NCBI RefSeq assembly: GCF_025961205.1
Contig: NZ_JAOQNH010000003.1
Location: 248,001 to 312,000 of the forward strand
DNA from: Azospirillum fermentarium
GTDB lineage: Bacteria; Pseudomonadota; Alphaproteobacteria; Azospirillales; Azospirillaceae
Reading direction: 5' to 3'
DNA: 64,000 nucleotides
Shown: piece by piece, positions 33,371 to 43,019 of the stretch
Position numbering within the stretch: the first letter of the stretch is position 1
Layout: every line of letters starts with the position of its first letter
Program-made: the position numbers and the translations under genes
The notes under the pieces: model-generated
Told to the model about the DNA's origin: nothing
The model's database searches: none
What the model saw: the letters and a program-made list of their open reading frames with translations, nothing else

Positions 33371-33904
33371 ATGTTTATGGAGTTGAACAAGGCGTTCGGC
33401 GCGGTGCTGCTGGCGCTTTTGGTTGCCTTGCTGTCGGGCTTTGCCGCGCGGGTTCTGGTGATGCCCAGGCCGGCGGTGCAGCCGGGCTATGTGGTGCAGG
33501 CGGCCGCCGGCGGCGCCGCCAAGACCGACACCGCGGCCCCCGCCGGCCCGGCGCCCATCGGCCCGCTGCTGGCCGCCGCCAACGTGGACGCGGGCAAGGC
33601 CGCGACCAAGGCCTGCACCTCGTGCCACACCTTCGACAAGGGCGGTGCGGCCAAGGTCGGCCCCAACCTGTACGGCGTGGTCGGCGGCCCGCACGCCCAC
33701 ATGGAGGGCTTTGCCTATTCCGACGCCATGAAGAGCCAGCAGGGCGTGTGGGATTTCGAGGCGCTGAACAAGTTCCTGACCAACCCCAAGGCGGCGGTGC
33801 CCGGCACCAAGATGAGCTTTGCCGGGATCAAGGGCGACCAGGACCGTGCCAACCTCATCGCCTATCTGCGCACCCTGTCGGATGCCCCGGTGCCGCTGCC
33901 GTAA
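33371..33904 (+). CDS. Membrane-anchored class I cytochrome c
   Basis: The 177-residue protein has an N-terminal membrane anchor (about residues 8-30), a low-complexity Ala-rich tether (about 33-70) and one class I cytochrome c domain. Heme attachment is CTSCH (Cys82, Cys85, His86) and the distal ligand is Met148 in GTKMSF. This is the CycM/c552-like type that carries electrons to terminal oxidases at the periplasmic face. It is divergent from kdsB across 213 bases and followed by a strong terminator. Confidence 0.94.
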   Translation: MFMELNKAFGAVLLALLVALLSGFAARVLVMPRPAVQPGYVVQAAAGGAAKTDTAAPAGPAPIGPLLAAANVDAGKAATKACTSCHTFDKGGAAKVGPNLYGVVGGPHAHMEGFAYSDAMKSQQGVWDFEALNKFLTNPKAAVPGTKMSFAGIKGDQDRANLIAYLRTLSDAPVPLP

Positions 33905-33935
33905 GGCCGGGCGGACCGGACACGGGACGGTGTGA

Positions 33936-33971
33936 AAAAGCCCCGCGGCGCTTCGGCCCGCGGGGTTTTTT
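33936..33971. terminator. Rho-independent terminator, probably bidirectional
   Basis: CCCCGCGG (33941-33948) pairs with CCGCGGGG (33958-33965) around a 9-base loop, followed by TTTTTT on the plus strand and preceded by AAAAAG, so it also works on the minus strand. It lies between the convergent cytochrome c and chemoreceptor genes. Confidence 0.9.
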
Positions 33972-33991
33972 CCTGTGTGCCCGCGCGCCCG

Positions 33992-35884
33992 TCACCCCGC
34001 CCGGCGGAAGAAGGCGATCAATTGCTGCATGGAGTGAGCCTGTTCGGTCAACTGATGGGCGGCGGCGGTGGTTTCCTCCACCAGGGCCGCGTTCTTCTGG
34101 GTCATCTCGTCCATCTGCGCCACCGCCGAGTTGATCTCGTCCAGCGCCGATGCCTGCTGGGCCGACGCGGTGGCCATCTCGGCGATCAGCGCCGCCACGT
34201 CCTGGACCCCGCGCACGATGCCTTCCAGGGCACCGCCGGCCTTCTGCACCAGCTCCACGCCGCCATGCACCTGGGAATCGCTGTCCATGATCAGCGCCTT
34301 GATCTCCTTCGACGCCTGGGCCGAGCGCTGGGCGAGGTTGCGCACCTCCTGCGCCACCACGGCGAAGCCGCGGCCCGCATCGCCGGCCCGCGCCGCCTCC
34401 ACCGCGGCGTTGAGCGCCAGCAGGTTGGTCTGGAAGGCGATTTCGTCGATCACGCCGATGATGTCGGTGATCTTGCGGCTGGCTCCCTCGATCCGCCGCA
34501 TGGCGTCCACCGCCGAGACCGCCACCTGACCGCCCGATTCGGCGGCGGTGCGGGCGTCGGACGCCATACGGTTGGCGCGCTGGGCGTTGTCGGCGTTGGA
34601 GCGCACGGTGGCCCCCAACTGCTCCATGCTGGCCGCGGTCTCCTCCAGCGAGGAGGCCTGCTGCTCGGTGCGCTCGGCCAGGTCGGAGGAGCCCATGGAC
34701 ACCTCCGACGCGGCGGACGCGATGGCGTCGGAGGCGTGCGCGATCTGGCCGACGATGCGCGACAGGGTTTCCGACGTGGTGTTGAAATCGCTCTTCAGGG
34801 CATGGAACGCCCCCTGGTAATCCTTGGTCAGCCGGGCGTTCAGGTCGCCGTGGGCCAGCGCACCCAGCACCTGCCCCAGATCCTTGATGACCGACTGCAC
34901 GGTGTCGGTCAGGCGGTTGATCCCCTCCGACATCGCCCGGTAGAAGCCGTCCTTGCCGGCAAGGTCGATGCGCCGGCTCAGATCGCCCTTGGAGACCGAC
35001 TCGATAAGAGCGGCGATTTCCCGGCCGATGGCCTGTTCGCGGGCGCGCTGGGCCTCGTCCTCGCGGCGCTCCTGCTCGATGCGGGCGCGCTCGGCCTCGT
35101 CCATCCGCCGCTTTTCGATGGCGTTGTCCTTGAACACCTGCACCGCCCGGGCCATGGACCCGATCTCGTCGTGGCGGTCCAGGCCGGGCACCGTCACATC
35201 CAGCCGGTGATCGGCCAGATGGCGCATGGTGTCCTCGATGGCGGTCACGGCCTTCATCTGGCGGCGGACCAGCAGGAAGCTCAGCAGGCCGAAGGCGATG
35301 GTCACCACCGGCGCGATGACGATCAGGGTGCCCTGCACCTCGTCCATCGTCTTCAGCACCTCCGCCCGCTTCAGACCGACGAACAGCACGCCGGCCACAT
35401 TGCCCCGCGCGTCGAACAGGGGGTCGTAGGCGGTGAAGTAGGCCTGCCCCAGAATGTCGGCCACCCCGCGGAAGCTCTTGCCCTGCGTCAGCACCGTGTC
35501 ATAGACCGGGCCGGCGGCCAGGCGGGTGCCCACGGCGCGGGTGCCGTCGTCCTTCAGCACGTTGGTGGCCACGCGGGTGTCGCCGCGGAACACCGTCGCC
35601 ATGCCGCCCGTCAGGCCGCGCACCGTGTCCACGACGGTGGTGTCGCCGTCCAGCCGGGTGTCGCCCACATAGAGCGCCCCGTCGCGGATGGAATAGGTGT
35701 TCCCCTTCTGCTTCAGCAGCATATGGGCCAGCGCGATGCTGCGTTCCCGCTGGTCCTGGGCACCCTGGGCGCTGCGCTCCTCCAGAACATAGCTGGCGGA
35801 CAGCATCAGCACCATGGCGAGAAACACCAGCCCGGCGATGTTCAAGGCGCAGAGTTTCGCCGTCAGCGACAGTTTTTTCAGCAC
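33992..35884 (-). CDS. Methyl-accepting chemotaxis protein with a Cache-type sensor domain
   Basis: The start is taken as GTG at 35884, with CCAGGGG 7 bases before it and the signal-anchor right after (VLKKLSLTAKLC...); an in-frame ATG further up at 35950 has no site. The 630-residue protein has a first membrane helix (about residues 10-30), a periplasmic single Cache/sCache-type domain (about 35-185), a second helix (about 190-212) and HAMP. The signalling domain has tip EIAFQTNLLALNAAVEAARA. It is monocistronic with an AT-rich upstream region and ends at the shared terminator. The ligand is unknown; such domains bind small organic acids. Confidence 0.92.
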   Translation of the reverse strand: MLKKLSLTAKLCALNIAGLVFLAMVLMLSASYVLEERSAQGAQDQRERSIALAHMLLKQKGNTYSIRDGALYVGDTRLDGDTTVVDTVRGLTGGMATVFRGDTRVATNVLKDDGTRAVGTRLAAGPVYDTVLTQGKSFRGVADILGQAYFTAYDPLFDARGNVAGVLFVGLKRAEVLKTMDEVQGTLIVIAPVVTIAFGLLSFLLVRRQMKAVTAIEDTMRHLADHRLDVTVPGLDRHDEIGSMARAVQVFKDNAIEKRRMDEAERARIEQERREDEAQRAREQAIGREIAALIESVSKGDLSRRIDLAGKDGFYRAMSEGINRLTDTVQSVIKDLGQVLGALAHGDLNARLTKDYQGAFHALKSDFNTTSETLSRIVGQIAHASDAIASAASEVSMGSSDLAERTEQQASSLEETAASMEQLGATVRSNADNAQRANRMASDARTAAESGGQVAVSAVDAMRRIEGASRKITDIIGVIDEIAFQTNLLALNAAVEAARAGDAGRGFAVVAQEVRNLAQRSAQASKEIKALIMDSDSQVHGGVELVQKAGGALEGIVRGVQDVAALIAEMATASAQQASALDEINSAVAQMDEMTQKNAALVEETTAAAHQLTEQAHSMQQLIAFFRRAG

Positions 35885-36001
35885 GATAAACCCCTGGCCG
35901 CCGTGTGTTAGAAAAACCTTATTGACAGGAAGGTTTTTCCAGTGTCTCACACAAAAGCGGGCGGGGAAAGGGTATCCGGCGCAGTGGTCATACCGGAATC
36001 G

Positions 36002-36709
36002 TCATACCGGCGTATTGCGTTCGGCCGGTTTGCTCCGTTGGGCGCGGGCGGCTTCCTGGCCGGCGACGTAATGGTGCCAGATCAGTTTGGCGGCCAGACT
36101 GCGGTGGGGCCGCCAGGGTTCGGCGATGGCCGTCAACTCCAAGGGGCCGGGCCGGGCGGGCAGGGCGAGCAGCCGCTGAACCCCGATCTGGATCGCCAGA
36201 TCGCCCACCGGCCACACGTCGGGCCGGTCCAGCGCCATCATCAGATAGATGTCGGCGGTCCAGCGCCCCACCCCCTTCAGCGCCATCAGCGCGGCGGCGG
36301 CGGCATCGTCGGGCAGGGTGTGCAGGCGCTCGAAATCCAGCGCGCCGGACTCCACCGCCGCGGCCAGCCCGCGGCCATAGATGATCTTCTGCCGGGAAAA
36401 GCCGCAGGCACGCAACGTGTCCTCGTTCAGGGACAGCAGGCCAGCGGGGGTGATGGGGTCGAGACGCGCTTCCAGCTTGCGCCACAGGGTCAGCGCCACC
36501 TGGGTGGAAAGCTGCTGTTCCAGAATGATGCGCAACAGGCCGAGGAAGCCCGAAGGGCGGCGGAAGTCCCGCTCCAGCGGCCCGGCCACGCGCAGGCATT
36601 CGGCAAAGATGGGGTAAAGGCCGGCCAGCCCCTCCGGCGTCATCGGGGGGAGGGCGGGAGAGGGCGGGGTGGCGTTCCCCCCGCCCGTGCCGTCCGGCTG
36701 GCCGCTCAC
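36002..36709 (-). CDS. DNA-3-methyladenine glycosylase II (AlkA-like)
   Basis: The start is taken as GTG at 36709, which overlaps the purS stop (GTGA); an ATG start at the MTPEGLAGLYP residues is also possible. The 235-residue protein has the helix-hairpin-helix GPD fold of base-excision glycosylases: IILEQQLSTQVALTLW, LKGVGRWTADIYLMMAL and the catalytic-Asp loop PVGDLAIQ. It removes alkylated purines. It lacks the N-terminal extension of E. coli AlkA, as is common in alphaproteobacteria. It follows purC-purS where purQ is often found. Confidence 0.9.
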   Translation of the reverse strand: MSGQPDGTGGGNATPPSPALPPMTPEGLAGLYPIFAECLRVAGPLERDFRRPSGFLGLLRIILEQQLSTQVALTLWRKLEARLDPITPAGLLSLNEDTLRACGFSRQKIIYGRGLAAAVESGALDFERLHTLPDDAAAAALMALKGVGRWTADIYLMMALDRPDVWPVGDLAIQIGVQRLLALPARPGPLELTAIAEPWRPHRSLAAKLIWHHYVAGQEAARAQRSKPAERNTPV

Positions 36710-36948
36710 GCGGTCAGTTCGATGGCGTAATCCTCGATGACGGTGTTGGCCAGCAGCTTGGTGCACATGGCCTCCACCTCCTTGCGGGCGGCGTCGGCGT
36801 CGGTGCTGGTCAGCTCCAGCTCGATCACCTTGCCGGCGCGGACATTCTCCACCCCGCCGAAGCCCAGCGTGTGGAGCGCGTGCTCGATCGCCTTGCCCTG
36901 CGGGTCCAGCACGCCGCGCTTGAGGGTGACGTGAACCTTGGCCTTCAT
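36706..36948 (-). CDS. purS: Phosphoribosylformylglycinamidine synthase subunit PurS
   Basis: The 80-residue protein matches PurS in length and sequence (MKAKVHVTLKRGVLDPQGKA, HTLGF, GKVIELEL). PurS forms the FGAM synthase complex with PurQ and PurL in purine synthesis. It is 29 bases downstream of purC. The next gene in the direction of transcription is the AlkA-like glycosylase, and purQ and purL are not in this window. Confidence 0.96.
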   Translation of the reverse strand: MKAKVHVTLKRGVLDPQGKAIEHALHTLGFGGVENVRAGKVIELELTSTDADAARKEVEAMCTKLLANTVIEDYAIELTA

Positions 36949-36977
36949 CGGGGAACCCTTTTCTTCCTGACTGTCAG

Positions 36978-37742
36978 TCACTGCATGGTCTTTGGGCCTT
37001 TGAGGTCGCTGGCCCCGCCCTCGGGCAGGATGCCCAGGCGCCGCGCGACCTCCTGGTACGCTTCCTCCACCTTGCCCAGATCCTGGCGGAAGCGGTCCTT
37101 GTCCAACTTCTCGTTGGTCTTGATGTCCCACAGACGGCAGCTGTCGGGGCTGATCTCGTCGGCGACGACGATGCGCATGTCGTCGTTTTCCCACAGACGG
37201 CCGAATTCCAGCTTGAAATCCACCAGCCGCAGCCCGATGCCCAGGAACAGCCCCGACAGGTAATCGTTCACGCGCAGCGCCAGCGCCACCATGTCGTCCA
37301 GGTCCGGCGGAGCGGCCCAGCCGAAGGCAGTGATGTGCTCCTCCGTCACCATGGGGTGATTAAGTTCCTCGGACTTCAGATAATACTCGATGATCGAGCG
37401 GGGCAGCGGCGTGCCTTCCTGAATGCCGAAGCGGGTGGACAAAGACCCGGCGGCGACGTTGCGGACCACCACCTCGATGGGGATGATCTCCACCTCGCGG
37501 ATCAACTGTTCGCGCATGTTCAGGCGGCGGACGAAATGGGTCGGGATGCCCATTTCCGTCAGCCGCGACATCAGATATTCGGAGATGCGGTTGTTCAGCA
37601 CCCCCTTGCCGGTGATGACCCCCTTCTTCTGGTTGTTGAAGGCGGTCGCGTCGTCCTTGAAGTACTGCACCAGGGTGCCCGGCTCCGGTCCTTCGAAAAG
37701 AACTTTCGCCTTGCCTTCATAGATGCGCCGGCGTCTGGTCAT
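36978..37742 (-). CDS. purC: Phosphoribosylaminoimidazole-succinocarboxamide synthase
   Basis: The 254-residue enzyme joins aspartate to CAIR in purine synthesis. It begins MTRRRRIYEGKAKVLFEGPE and contains ISEYLMSRL, VVRNVAAGSLS and LVDFKLEFG. The start at 37742 is the canonical one for the family; the opening continues upstream without homology. It leads a purC-purS unit. Confidence 0.97.
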   Translation of the reverse strand: MTRRRRIYEGKAKVLFEGPEPGTLVQYFKDDATAFNNQKKGVITGKGVLNNRISEYLMSRLTEMGIPTHFVRRLNMREQLIREVEIIPIEVVVRNVAAGSLSTRFGIQEGTPLPRSIIEYYLKSEELNHPMVTEEHITAFGWAAPPDLDDMVALALRVNDYLSGLFLGIGLRLVDFKLEFGRLWENDDMRIVVADEISPDSCRLWDIKTNEKLDKDRFRQDLGKVEEAYQEVARRLGILPEGGASDLKGPKTMQ

Positions 37743-37878
37743 GGGTGGTGATCCAAAACTCGCGTGTGGGGCGGCGGATGAACGGCCGCTCCTGGAAAAA
37801 GACCAAAGTGATATAGCAAGCCGTTCCGCGGAACACAATTGGCCCAGCACCGCCGGCATCCCCCGTTTTCGTGGCCTG

Positions 37879-38655
37879 TCATGCGGCGGTCACGGGCCGG
37901 TACGCCGTGGCGTGCGGGGCCCCGTGGGCGAACAGCCACAGCGGGGCCGGGTCCGCCGCCCCGATGGCGGGCAGGGCGATCAGCGCGCTGGAACTGGTGC
38001 CGAAGCCCGAGGGCAGGCGGAAATCCATGGCCCCGCGGGGATCGTCCCCGTCCCAGATGCGGCTGCCCAGCAGCTCTTTCCATGCCGACCAGTCGCCGCC
38101 GTCCTCCCGCGCAGGGTCGGGTTGGGGGGCGGGGGCGTGGCGGAACAGGGGCAGGTAGAGCGCCAGCCGCGGGTCGGCGGGATCGTCCAGATCCATGGCG
38201 GTCAGCATGTGCAGCCCCTCGCCGATGGGCTCCACCGTGGGGCGGTTGCCGCCGCCCTCGCCCCGGTGGCTGACCACGAAAGCGTCGCGGTTGTCGGCCA
38301 GCAGCAGGTTGAACGGGCGATAGGCCCGGGTGTCCAGGTGCGCGAAGGCCAGCGCCGCGTCGGAAGCGTCGGCGTGGTCGAGCGCCTGGAGCACCAGCTC
38401 GCCCCGCGACCGTTTGCCCTCCTGCGGCCCCAGCGTGCCGGTGCGGTTCAGCACCGCGGCCACCATCCCCTGATCGTTCATCCCCAGCCACGAGCCGCCG
38501 GCCAGCTCGTCCAGCCCGGCCACCACCTCGGGGTAGTCCTCCGGCCAGTGGCGTGCGGGGGGCTGCCAGGGGCGCCCGGCCATCTCGTCCCGGTTGGCGC
38601 CGATCAGGAGCGGCCAGGGGCTGCCGGGGCGGCGCAGAATGACGACGCTGCACAT
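37879..38655 (-). CDS. NRDE/TANGO2-family protein
   Basis: The 258-residue protein begins with a catalytic-type Cys2 (MCSVVILRR) and has the family motif ANRDE in LLIGANRDEMAGRP, then LAGGSWLGMNDQG and VLNRTG. NRDE proteins have an N-terminal-nucleophile-like fold; eukaryotic TANGO2 is tied to heme and lipid handling, but the bacterial role is unsettled. It starts 2 bases after the thpR stop and is probably co-transcribed with it. Confidence 0.9.
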   Translation of the reverse strand: MCSVVILRRPGSPWPLLIGANRDEMAGRPWQPPARHWPEDYPEVVAGLDELAGGSWLGMNDQGMVAAVLNRTGTLGPQEGKRSRGELVLQALDHADASDAALAFAHLDTRAYRPFNLLLADNRDAFVVSHRGEGGGNRPTVEPIGEGLHMLTAMDLDDPADPRLALYLPLFRHAPAPQPDPAREDGGDWSAWKELLGSRIWDGDDPRGAMDFRLPSGFGTSSSALIALPAIGAADPAPLWLFAHGAPHATAYRPVTAA

Positions 38656-38657
38656 GG

Positions 38658-39215
38658 TTACACCGGCTCCGGGCTGGGGGCGGCCAAGGGGTACGAGGCC
38701 AGCGGCTCATAGACCGAGCCGCCCTTGCCCAGATGGCTGCGGTAGAGCACGAAATGATCCACGGGCATGGGGCCGGCGCGGAAGAACCCACGCTCCGACA
38801 GGAACCGCGCCACCCGCTCGGCGTTGGCGTCGCGCAGGCGGGCCAGCGTGACGTGGGGGGTGAACTTGCGCTCGTCCGCCGGCAGGCCGGCGCGGACCAG
38901 GGCCGATTCGACCTTGGCCGCCAGATGGGTCAGCGCGTCGTTGCGCTCCACCCCCGCCCACAGCACCCGCGCCCCCCGCCCGTGGCCGAAGCTGCCCACC
39001 CCGTCCAGCGTGAGGGGGAAGGGGGCGGCGTCGATGTCCGCCAGGGCGGCGTCGATGTCCTGCGCCTGATCCTCCGGCACCTCGCCGATGAAGCGCAGGG
39101 TCAGGTGCAGGGTCTCCGGCTCGCTCCACCGCGCGCCGGGCACCCCGCCCTGCAATCCGGCCAGCCGTTCGCGCACCTCGGGTGGAAAGTCCAACGCAAC
39201 GAAAAGCCGTATCAT
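38658..39215 (-). CDS. thpR: RNA 2',3'-cyclic phosphodiesterase (ThpR/LigT)
   Basis: The 185-residue protein has both HxT/S motifs of the 2H phosphoesterase fold, HLTLRF and HVTLARL, with RLFVALDFPPEV at the start. It opens 2',3'-cyclic phosphates on RNA. The ATG at 39215 is used; the in-frame codon two residues earlier is TTG. It lies 2 bases before the NRDE gene in one transcription unit. Confidence 0.93.
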   Translation of the reverse strand: MIRLFVALDFPPEVRERLAGLQGGVPGARWSEPETLHLTLRFIGEVPEDQAQDIDAALADIDAAPFPLTLDGVGSFGHGRGARVLWAGVERNDALTHLAAKVESALVRAGLPADERKFTPHVTLARLRDANAERVARFLSERGFFRAGPMPVDHFVLYRSHLGKGGSVYEPLASYPLAAPSPEPV

Positions 39216-39243
39216 CCGCAATCCCGTCTCGAACGCCCCGCCC

Positions 39244-40287
39244 TTACGGGCAGGGATCGTTGTAACGGATATGGACGGTTTCGATTTCTTTCAAGACCTC
39301 ATCGCTCAACCGCACCTCGTAGGCGGCGATGTTGCTGCGCAGATGGTCCAGCGTCGTCGCCCCGATCAGGGCCGAGGTGACGAAGGGCTGATGCGCCACG
39401 AAGGAGATCGCCATCTGCGTCGGCGACAGCCCGTAGCGGCGGGCGATCTCCACATAGGATTTGGTCGCCGGGTCCACGTTGGGGGTGTCGTAGCGCCAGC
39501 GGCGGGGGTCCAGCGACCGGCGGGTGCCGGGCGGGATCACGCCGCCCAGATACTTGCCCGACAGGGTGCCGGCGGCCAGCGGGGCATAGGCCAGCAGGCC
39601 CACGTCCTCGCGCAAGCCCACCTCGGCCAGCCCGCTCTCGTAGGTGCGGTTCAGCAGGTTGTAGGCGTTCTGGATCGTCGCCACGCGGGGCAGGCCGCGG
39701 GTTTCCGCCAGACGGATGCTGTGCATCACCCCCCACGGCGTCTCGTTGGACAGGCCCACGGCGCGGATCTTGCCGGCCTTGATGAACTCGTCCAGCACGC
39801 CCAGCGTCTCCTCCAGCGGCACGCCGTCGTCGCCGGGGGAATGCTGGTAGCTGCGCTGGCCGAAGCGCGGGGTCACCCGGTCGGGCCAGTGAAGCTGATA
39901 CAGGTCGATCCAGTCGGTCTGCAGCCGCTTCAGGCTGGCGTCCAGCGCCTCGGTCAGGTTGGCGCGGTCCAGCCGCGCCGTGCCGCCGCGGACCCATGGG
40001 AACCCGCCGCGCGGGTTGCCGATGATCTTGGACGCCAGAACCACCCGGTCACGGCCGCCGCGGCTGGCGAACCAGTTGCCGATGATGGTTTCCGTGCGGC
40101 CATAGGTCTCGGCGGTGGGCGGGATGGCGTACATCTCCGCCGTGTCCCAAAAGGTGATGCCGGCGTCGAGCGCCAGATCCATCTGGGCGAAGGCTTCGTC
40201 CTGGGTGTTCTGCCGGCCCCACGTCATGGTGCCGAGGCCGATGGCGCTGGCCACAAGGTCGGTGCGCCCGATGCGGCGATAGTCCAT
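39244..40287 (-). CDS. Aldo/keto reductase of the Tas type
   Basis: The 347-residue protein has the TIM-barrel aldo/keto reductase layout: GLGTMTWG near the N-terminus, the catalytic region ITFWDTAEMYA (Asp and Tyr), ASK with the catalytic Lys, YQLHWPD with the His, and ALIGATTLDHLRSN for NADPH binding. It resembles E. coli Tas in length (346) and motif spacing. The start at 40287 follows GGGA by 6 bases; an earlier ATG at 40299 is possible. The substrate is unknown. Confidence 0.92.
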   Translation of the reverse strand: MDYRRIGRTDLVASAIGLGTMTWGRQNTQDEAFAQMDLALDAGITFWDTAEMYAIPPTAETYGRTETIIGNWFASRGGRDRVVLASKIIGNPRGGFPWVRGGTARLDRANLTEALDASLKRLQTDWIDLYQLHWPDRVTPRFGQRSYQHSPGDDGVPLEETLGVLDEFIKAGKIRAVGLSNETPWGVMHSIRLAETRGLPRVATIQNAYNLLNRTYESGLAEVGLREDVGLLAYAPLAAGTLSGKYLGGVIPPGTRRSLDPRRWRYDTPNVDPATKSYVEIARRYGLSPTQMAISFVAHQPFVTSALIGATTLDHLRSNIAAYEVRLSDEVLKEIETVHIRYNDPCP

Positions 40288-40324
40288 TTTAATTCCCATT
40301 TCTCTATAGGTTTATGGGATTGTT

Positions 40325-41521
40325 TTACAGGAATACGGTCAGGACGCCAGTGTATCCATAGAGCCGGGCGTGGGAAATCTCGCCGCTGGCAAAGAATCCC
40401 GCCAGCGGGATAGCGCCCAGCTCCTCGCGGATGATGGCGATTTCCCGGCCCTGGCCGAACTGGTTGGGGCCGCGGGCGATGCAACTGACGTACACCGCCC
40501 CCTTGGGCGGGCCGGACAGGCGGCGCTTCAGCCCGGTCAGCATGCGGCGCAGGTCGGTTTCCGCCGACGGCTTGTCGCGGCGGGTGAAGCGCACCGGCTG
40601 GCCGGCGTCCACGTGTTCGGCCACGGCGATCCAGCCCTTGCGCGGGTCGATGGCCACCAGATCGCGGACCAGATAGTCGCCGGTGTCCGATCCCGGCACG
40701 CCCAGCCCGGCGAAGATGTACCCCGCCACCCGCTGCAGGTCGCGGGCCAGCAGCTCGCCGATGTCTTCCTTGAACACCTCCAGCGCCGGGCGCCCGTCGA
40801 TGGCGATGATGATGTTCTCGTTGGCTTCCGTGATGGTGCGGGCCGGGCCGATGGGTGTGCAGCCCTGGGTCAGGCCGGTGGCGACATCCGCCCCCTCGCC
40901 CAGCAGAAGGCCCGACACGCCCACGCCGTCCGTCCCCCCGGTCACCGGCCCCATGTCCATGGTGGCGGTGGAGGCGGGGACGGCGAACTGGATGAAATTG
41001 TCCTCCCGCGCCGAGGACATGCCGCCCACCACGAAGGCGCCGGTGGTGTCGCCCAGCAGCGCGATGGTTTCCGGCAGGTTCATGGTGCGCGGGTCGGCGT
41101 GGACGATGGCCAGCGTCGGCCGGCGGCGGTCCAGCCACGCGCCCGCGGCCCGGCGCAGCGGGGTCATGTCGCCGCTGACCGCGGGGAACAGGCGGAAGGA
41201 GTCCGGCGGCAGCCGCACGGCCAGGGCGGCCACCGCGGGGCGGTCGAAGAACTCCTCCTCCTCGCCCGCGCGGCCCTCGCCGGCCATGACGCCCAGCCCC
41301 ACGGTGCCGATCCAGTCGTGGATGCCGGTCAGGGACCGCATCATGGTGACGATGCCGGCGGCGTGGGGGGCCAGCGCCTCGGTGATGTAGAGGAAGCCCA
41401 GGGTGCAGCCGCGCACATCCCCCAGCCGGCTGGCGCAGGCGGCGGTGGCGGCGGTCCAGTCGGCCCCCTCCGCCGCCGCGGCGTGGAATCGGGACGGGGG
41501 GGCGGTGGTGGTCTCGGTCAT
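40325..41521 (-). CDS. FIST N/C-domain protein
   Basis: The 398-residue protein contains FIST_N (about residues 30-225; CTLGFLYITEALAPHA, VGGMSSAREDN) and FIST_C (about 235-390; GYIFAGLGVPGSDTGDYLVR, GFFASGEIS). FIST domains are putative small-ligand sensory modules often joined to signalling proteins; here the protein is free-standing with no output domain. It lies 2 bases after the tesA stop, so it is likely translated from the same mRNA. The ATG at 41521 has GGAGAG upstream; GTG at 41527 is less likely. Confidence 0.88.
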   Translation of the reverse strand: MTETTTAPPSRFHAAAAEGADWTAATAACASRLGDVRGCTLGFLYITEALAPHAAGIVTMMRSLTGIHDWIGTVGLGVMAGEGRAGEEEEFFDRPAVAALAVRLPPDSFRLFPAVSGDMTPLRRAAGAWLDRRRPTLAIVHADPRTMNLPETIALLGDTTGAFVVGGMSSAREDNFIQFAVPASTATMDMGPVTGGTDGVGVSGLLLGEGADVATGLTQGCTPIGPARTITEANENIIIAIDGRPALEVFKEDIGELLARDLQRVAGYIFAGLGVPGSDTGDYLVRDLVAIDPRKGWIAVAEHVDAGQPVRFTRRDKPSAETDLRRMLTGLKRRLSGPPKGAVYVSCIARGPNQFGQGREIAIIREELGAIPLAGFFASGEISHARLYGYTGVLTVFL

Positions 41522-41523
41522 GG

Positions 41524-42264
41524 TCACTCTCCGGGCCGCGCCGCCTGCTCCAGCAGGCGGGCGACGGTGGGCACGATTCGGTCGATGATCACCGCCACGC
41601 CGGCGGCGTTGGGGTGGATGCCGTCGCCCTGGTTCAGGGCGGCGTCCGCCGCCACCCCGTCCAGGAAGAAGGGGTAGAGCAGGGCGCCGTGGGCCTGGGC
41701 CAGATCGGGGTACAGGGCGTCGAACGCCGCCCCGTACGCCCGCCCCAGGCTGGGGGACGCGCGCATCCCGGCCAGCAGCACCGGCAGCCGCCGCTCCTTC
41801 AGCCGGGTCAGGATGGCGTCCAGATTGGCACGGGCCGCCGCCGGGTCAAGCCCGCGCAGCATGTCGTTGGCCCCCAGCTCCACCATCACCGCGTCGGGCT
41901 TGTCCGCCAGCGCCCAATCCAGCCGGGACAGGCCGCCCGCCGTGGTGTCGCCCGACACCCCGGCGTTCAGCACCGTGACGTCATAGCCTTTCGCCCGCAG
42001 CGCCGCCTGGAGCCGGGGCACGAATCCATCGCCCGCGGGCAGGCCGTAGCCGGCGGTCAGGCTGTCGCCCAGCGCCAGCAGCCGCAGCGGGCGGGACGGG
42101 GCGGCGGCCTGCGCGCCGCCGCTCACGCCGGGCCACCCCAGGCCCCACCCCAGGCCCCACCCCAGGACGGACGCAAGCGCGAAAAGAGCGCCAAGCCCCC
42201 GGTTGAAACGGCGCCGCGCCTTGCCATATGGCGAAAGGCTTGCCCGCAGTCTGTTGAGATCCAT
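41524..42264 (-). CDS. tesA: Arylesterase/lysophospholipase of the TesA GDSL family
   Basis: The 246-residue SGNH hydrolase has an N-terminal signal or anchor (about residues 22-50), then block I LALGDSLTAGYGL, block III ELGANDMLRG and block V GDGIHPNAAG, giving the Ser/Asp/His triad. It hydrolyses acyl esters in the periplasm. The signal region holds a 12-base tandem repeat (42131-42166) encoding LGWGLGWGLGW. Its start codon is only 4 bases from that of the divergent ybbA homologue, the same arrangement as tesA-ybbA in E. coli. Confidence 0.92.
   Translation of the reverse strand: MDLNRLRASLSPYGKARRRFNRGLGALFALASVLGWGLGWGLGWPGVSGGAQAAAPSRPLRLLALGDSLTAGYGLPAGDGFVPRLQAALRAKGYDVTVLNAGVSGDTTAGGLSRLDWALADKPDAVMVELGANDMLRGLDPAAARANLDAILTRLKERRLPVLLAGMRASPSLGRAYGAAFDALYPDLAQAHGALLYPFFLDGVAADAALNQGDGIHPNAAGVAVIIDRIVPTVARLLEQAARPGE
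42131..42166. repeat. Tandem repeat of a 12-base unit inside the tesA signal region
   Basis: Units of GGCCCCACCCCA at 42141-42152 and 42153-42164, with a 10-base degenerate unit before and the start of another after, encode repeated Gly-Leu-Gly-Trp. A likely site of slippage variation. Confidence 0.8.
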
Positions 42265-42268
42265 TGCA

Positions 42269-43018
<750 letters not shown>

Positions 43019-43019
43019 G

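Noticed and set aside
42131..42166. Repeated 12-base units considered as a CRISPR-like or intergenic repeat array
   Set aside because: The units are perfect tandem repeats without spacers and lie in the tesA coding sequence; no CRISPR array or cas gene was seen anywhere in the window.
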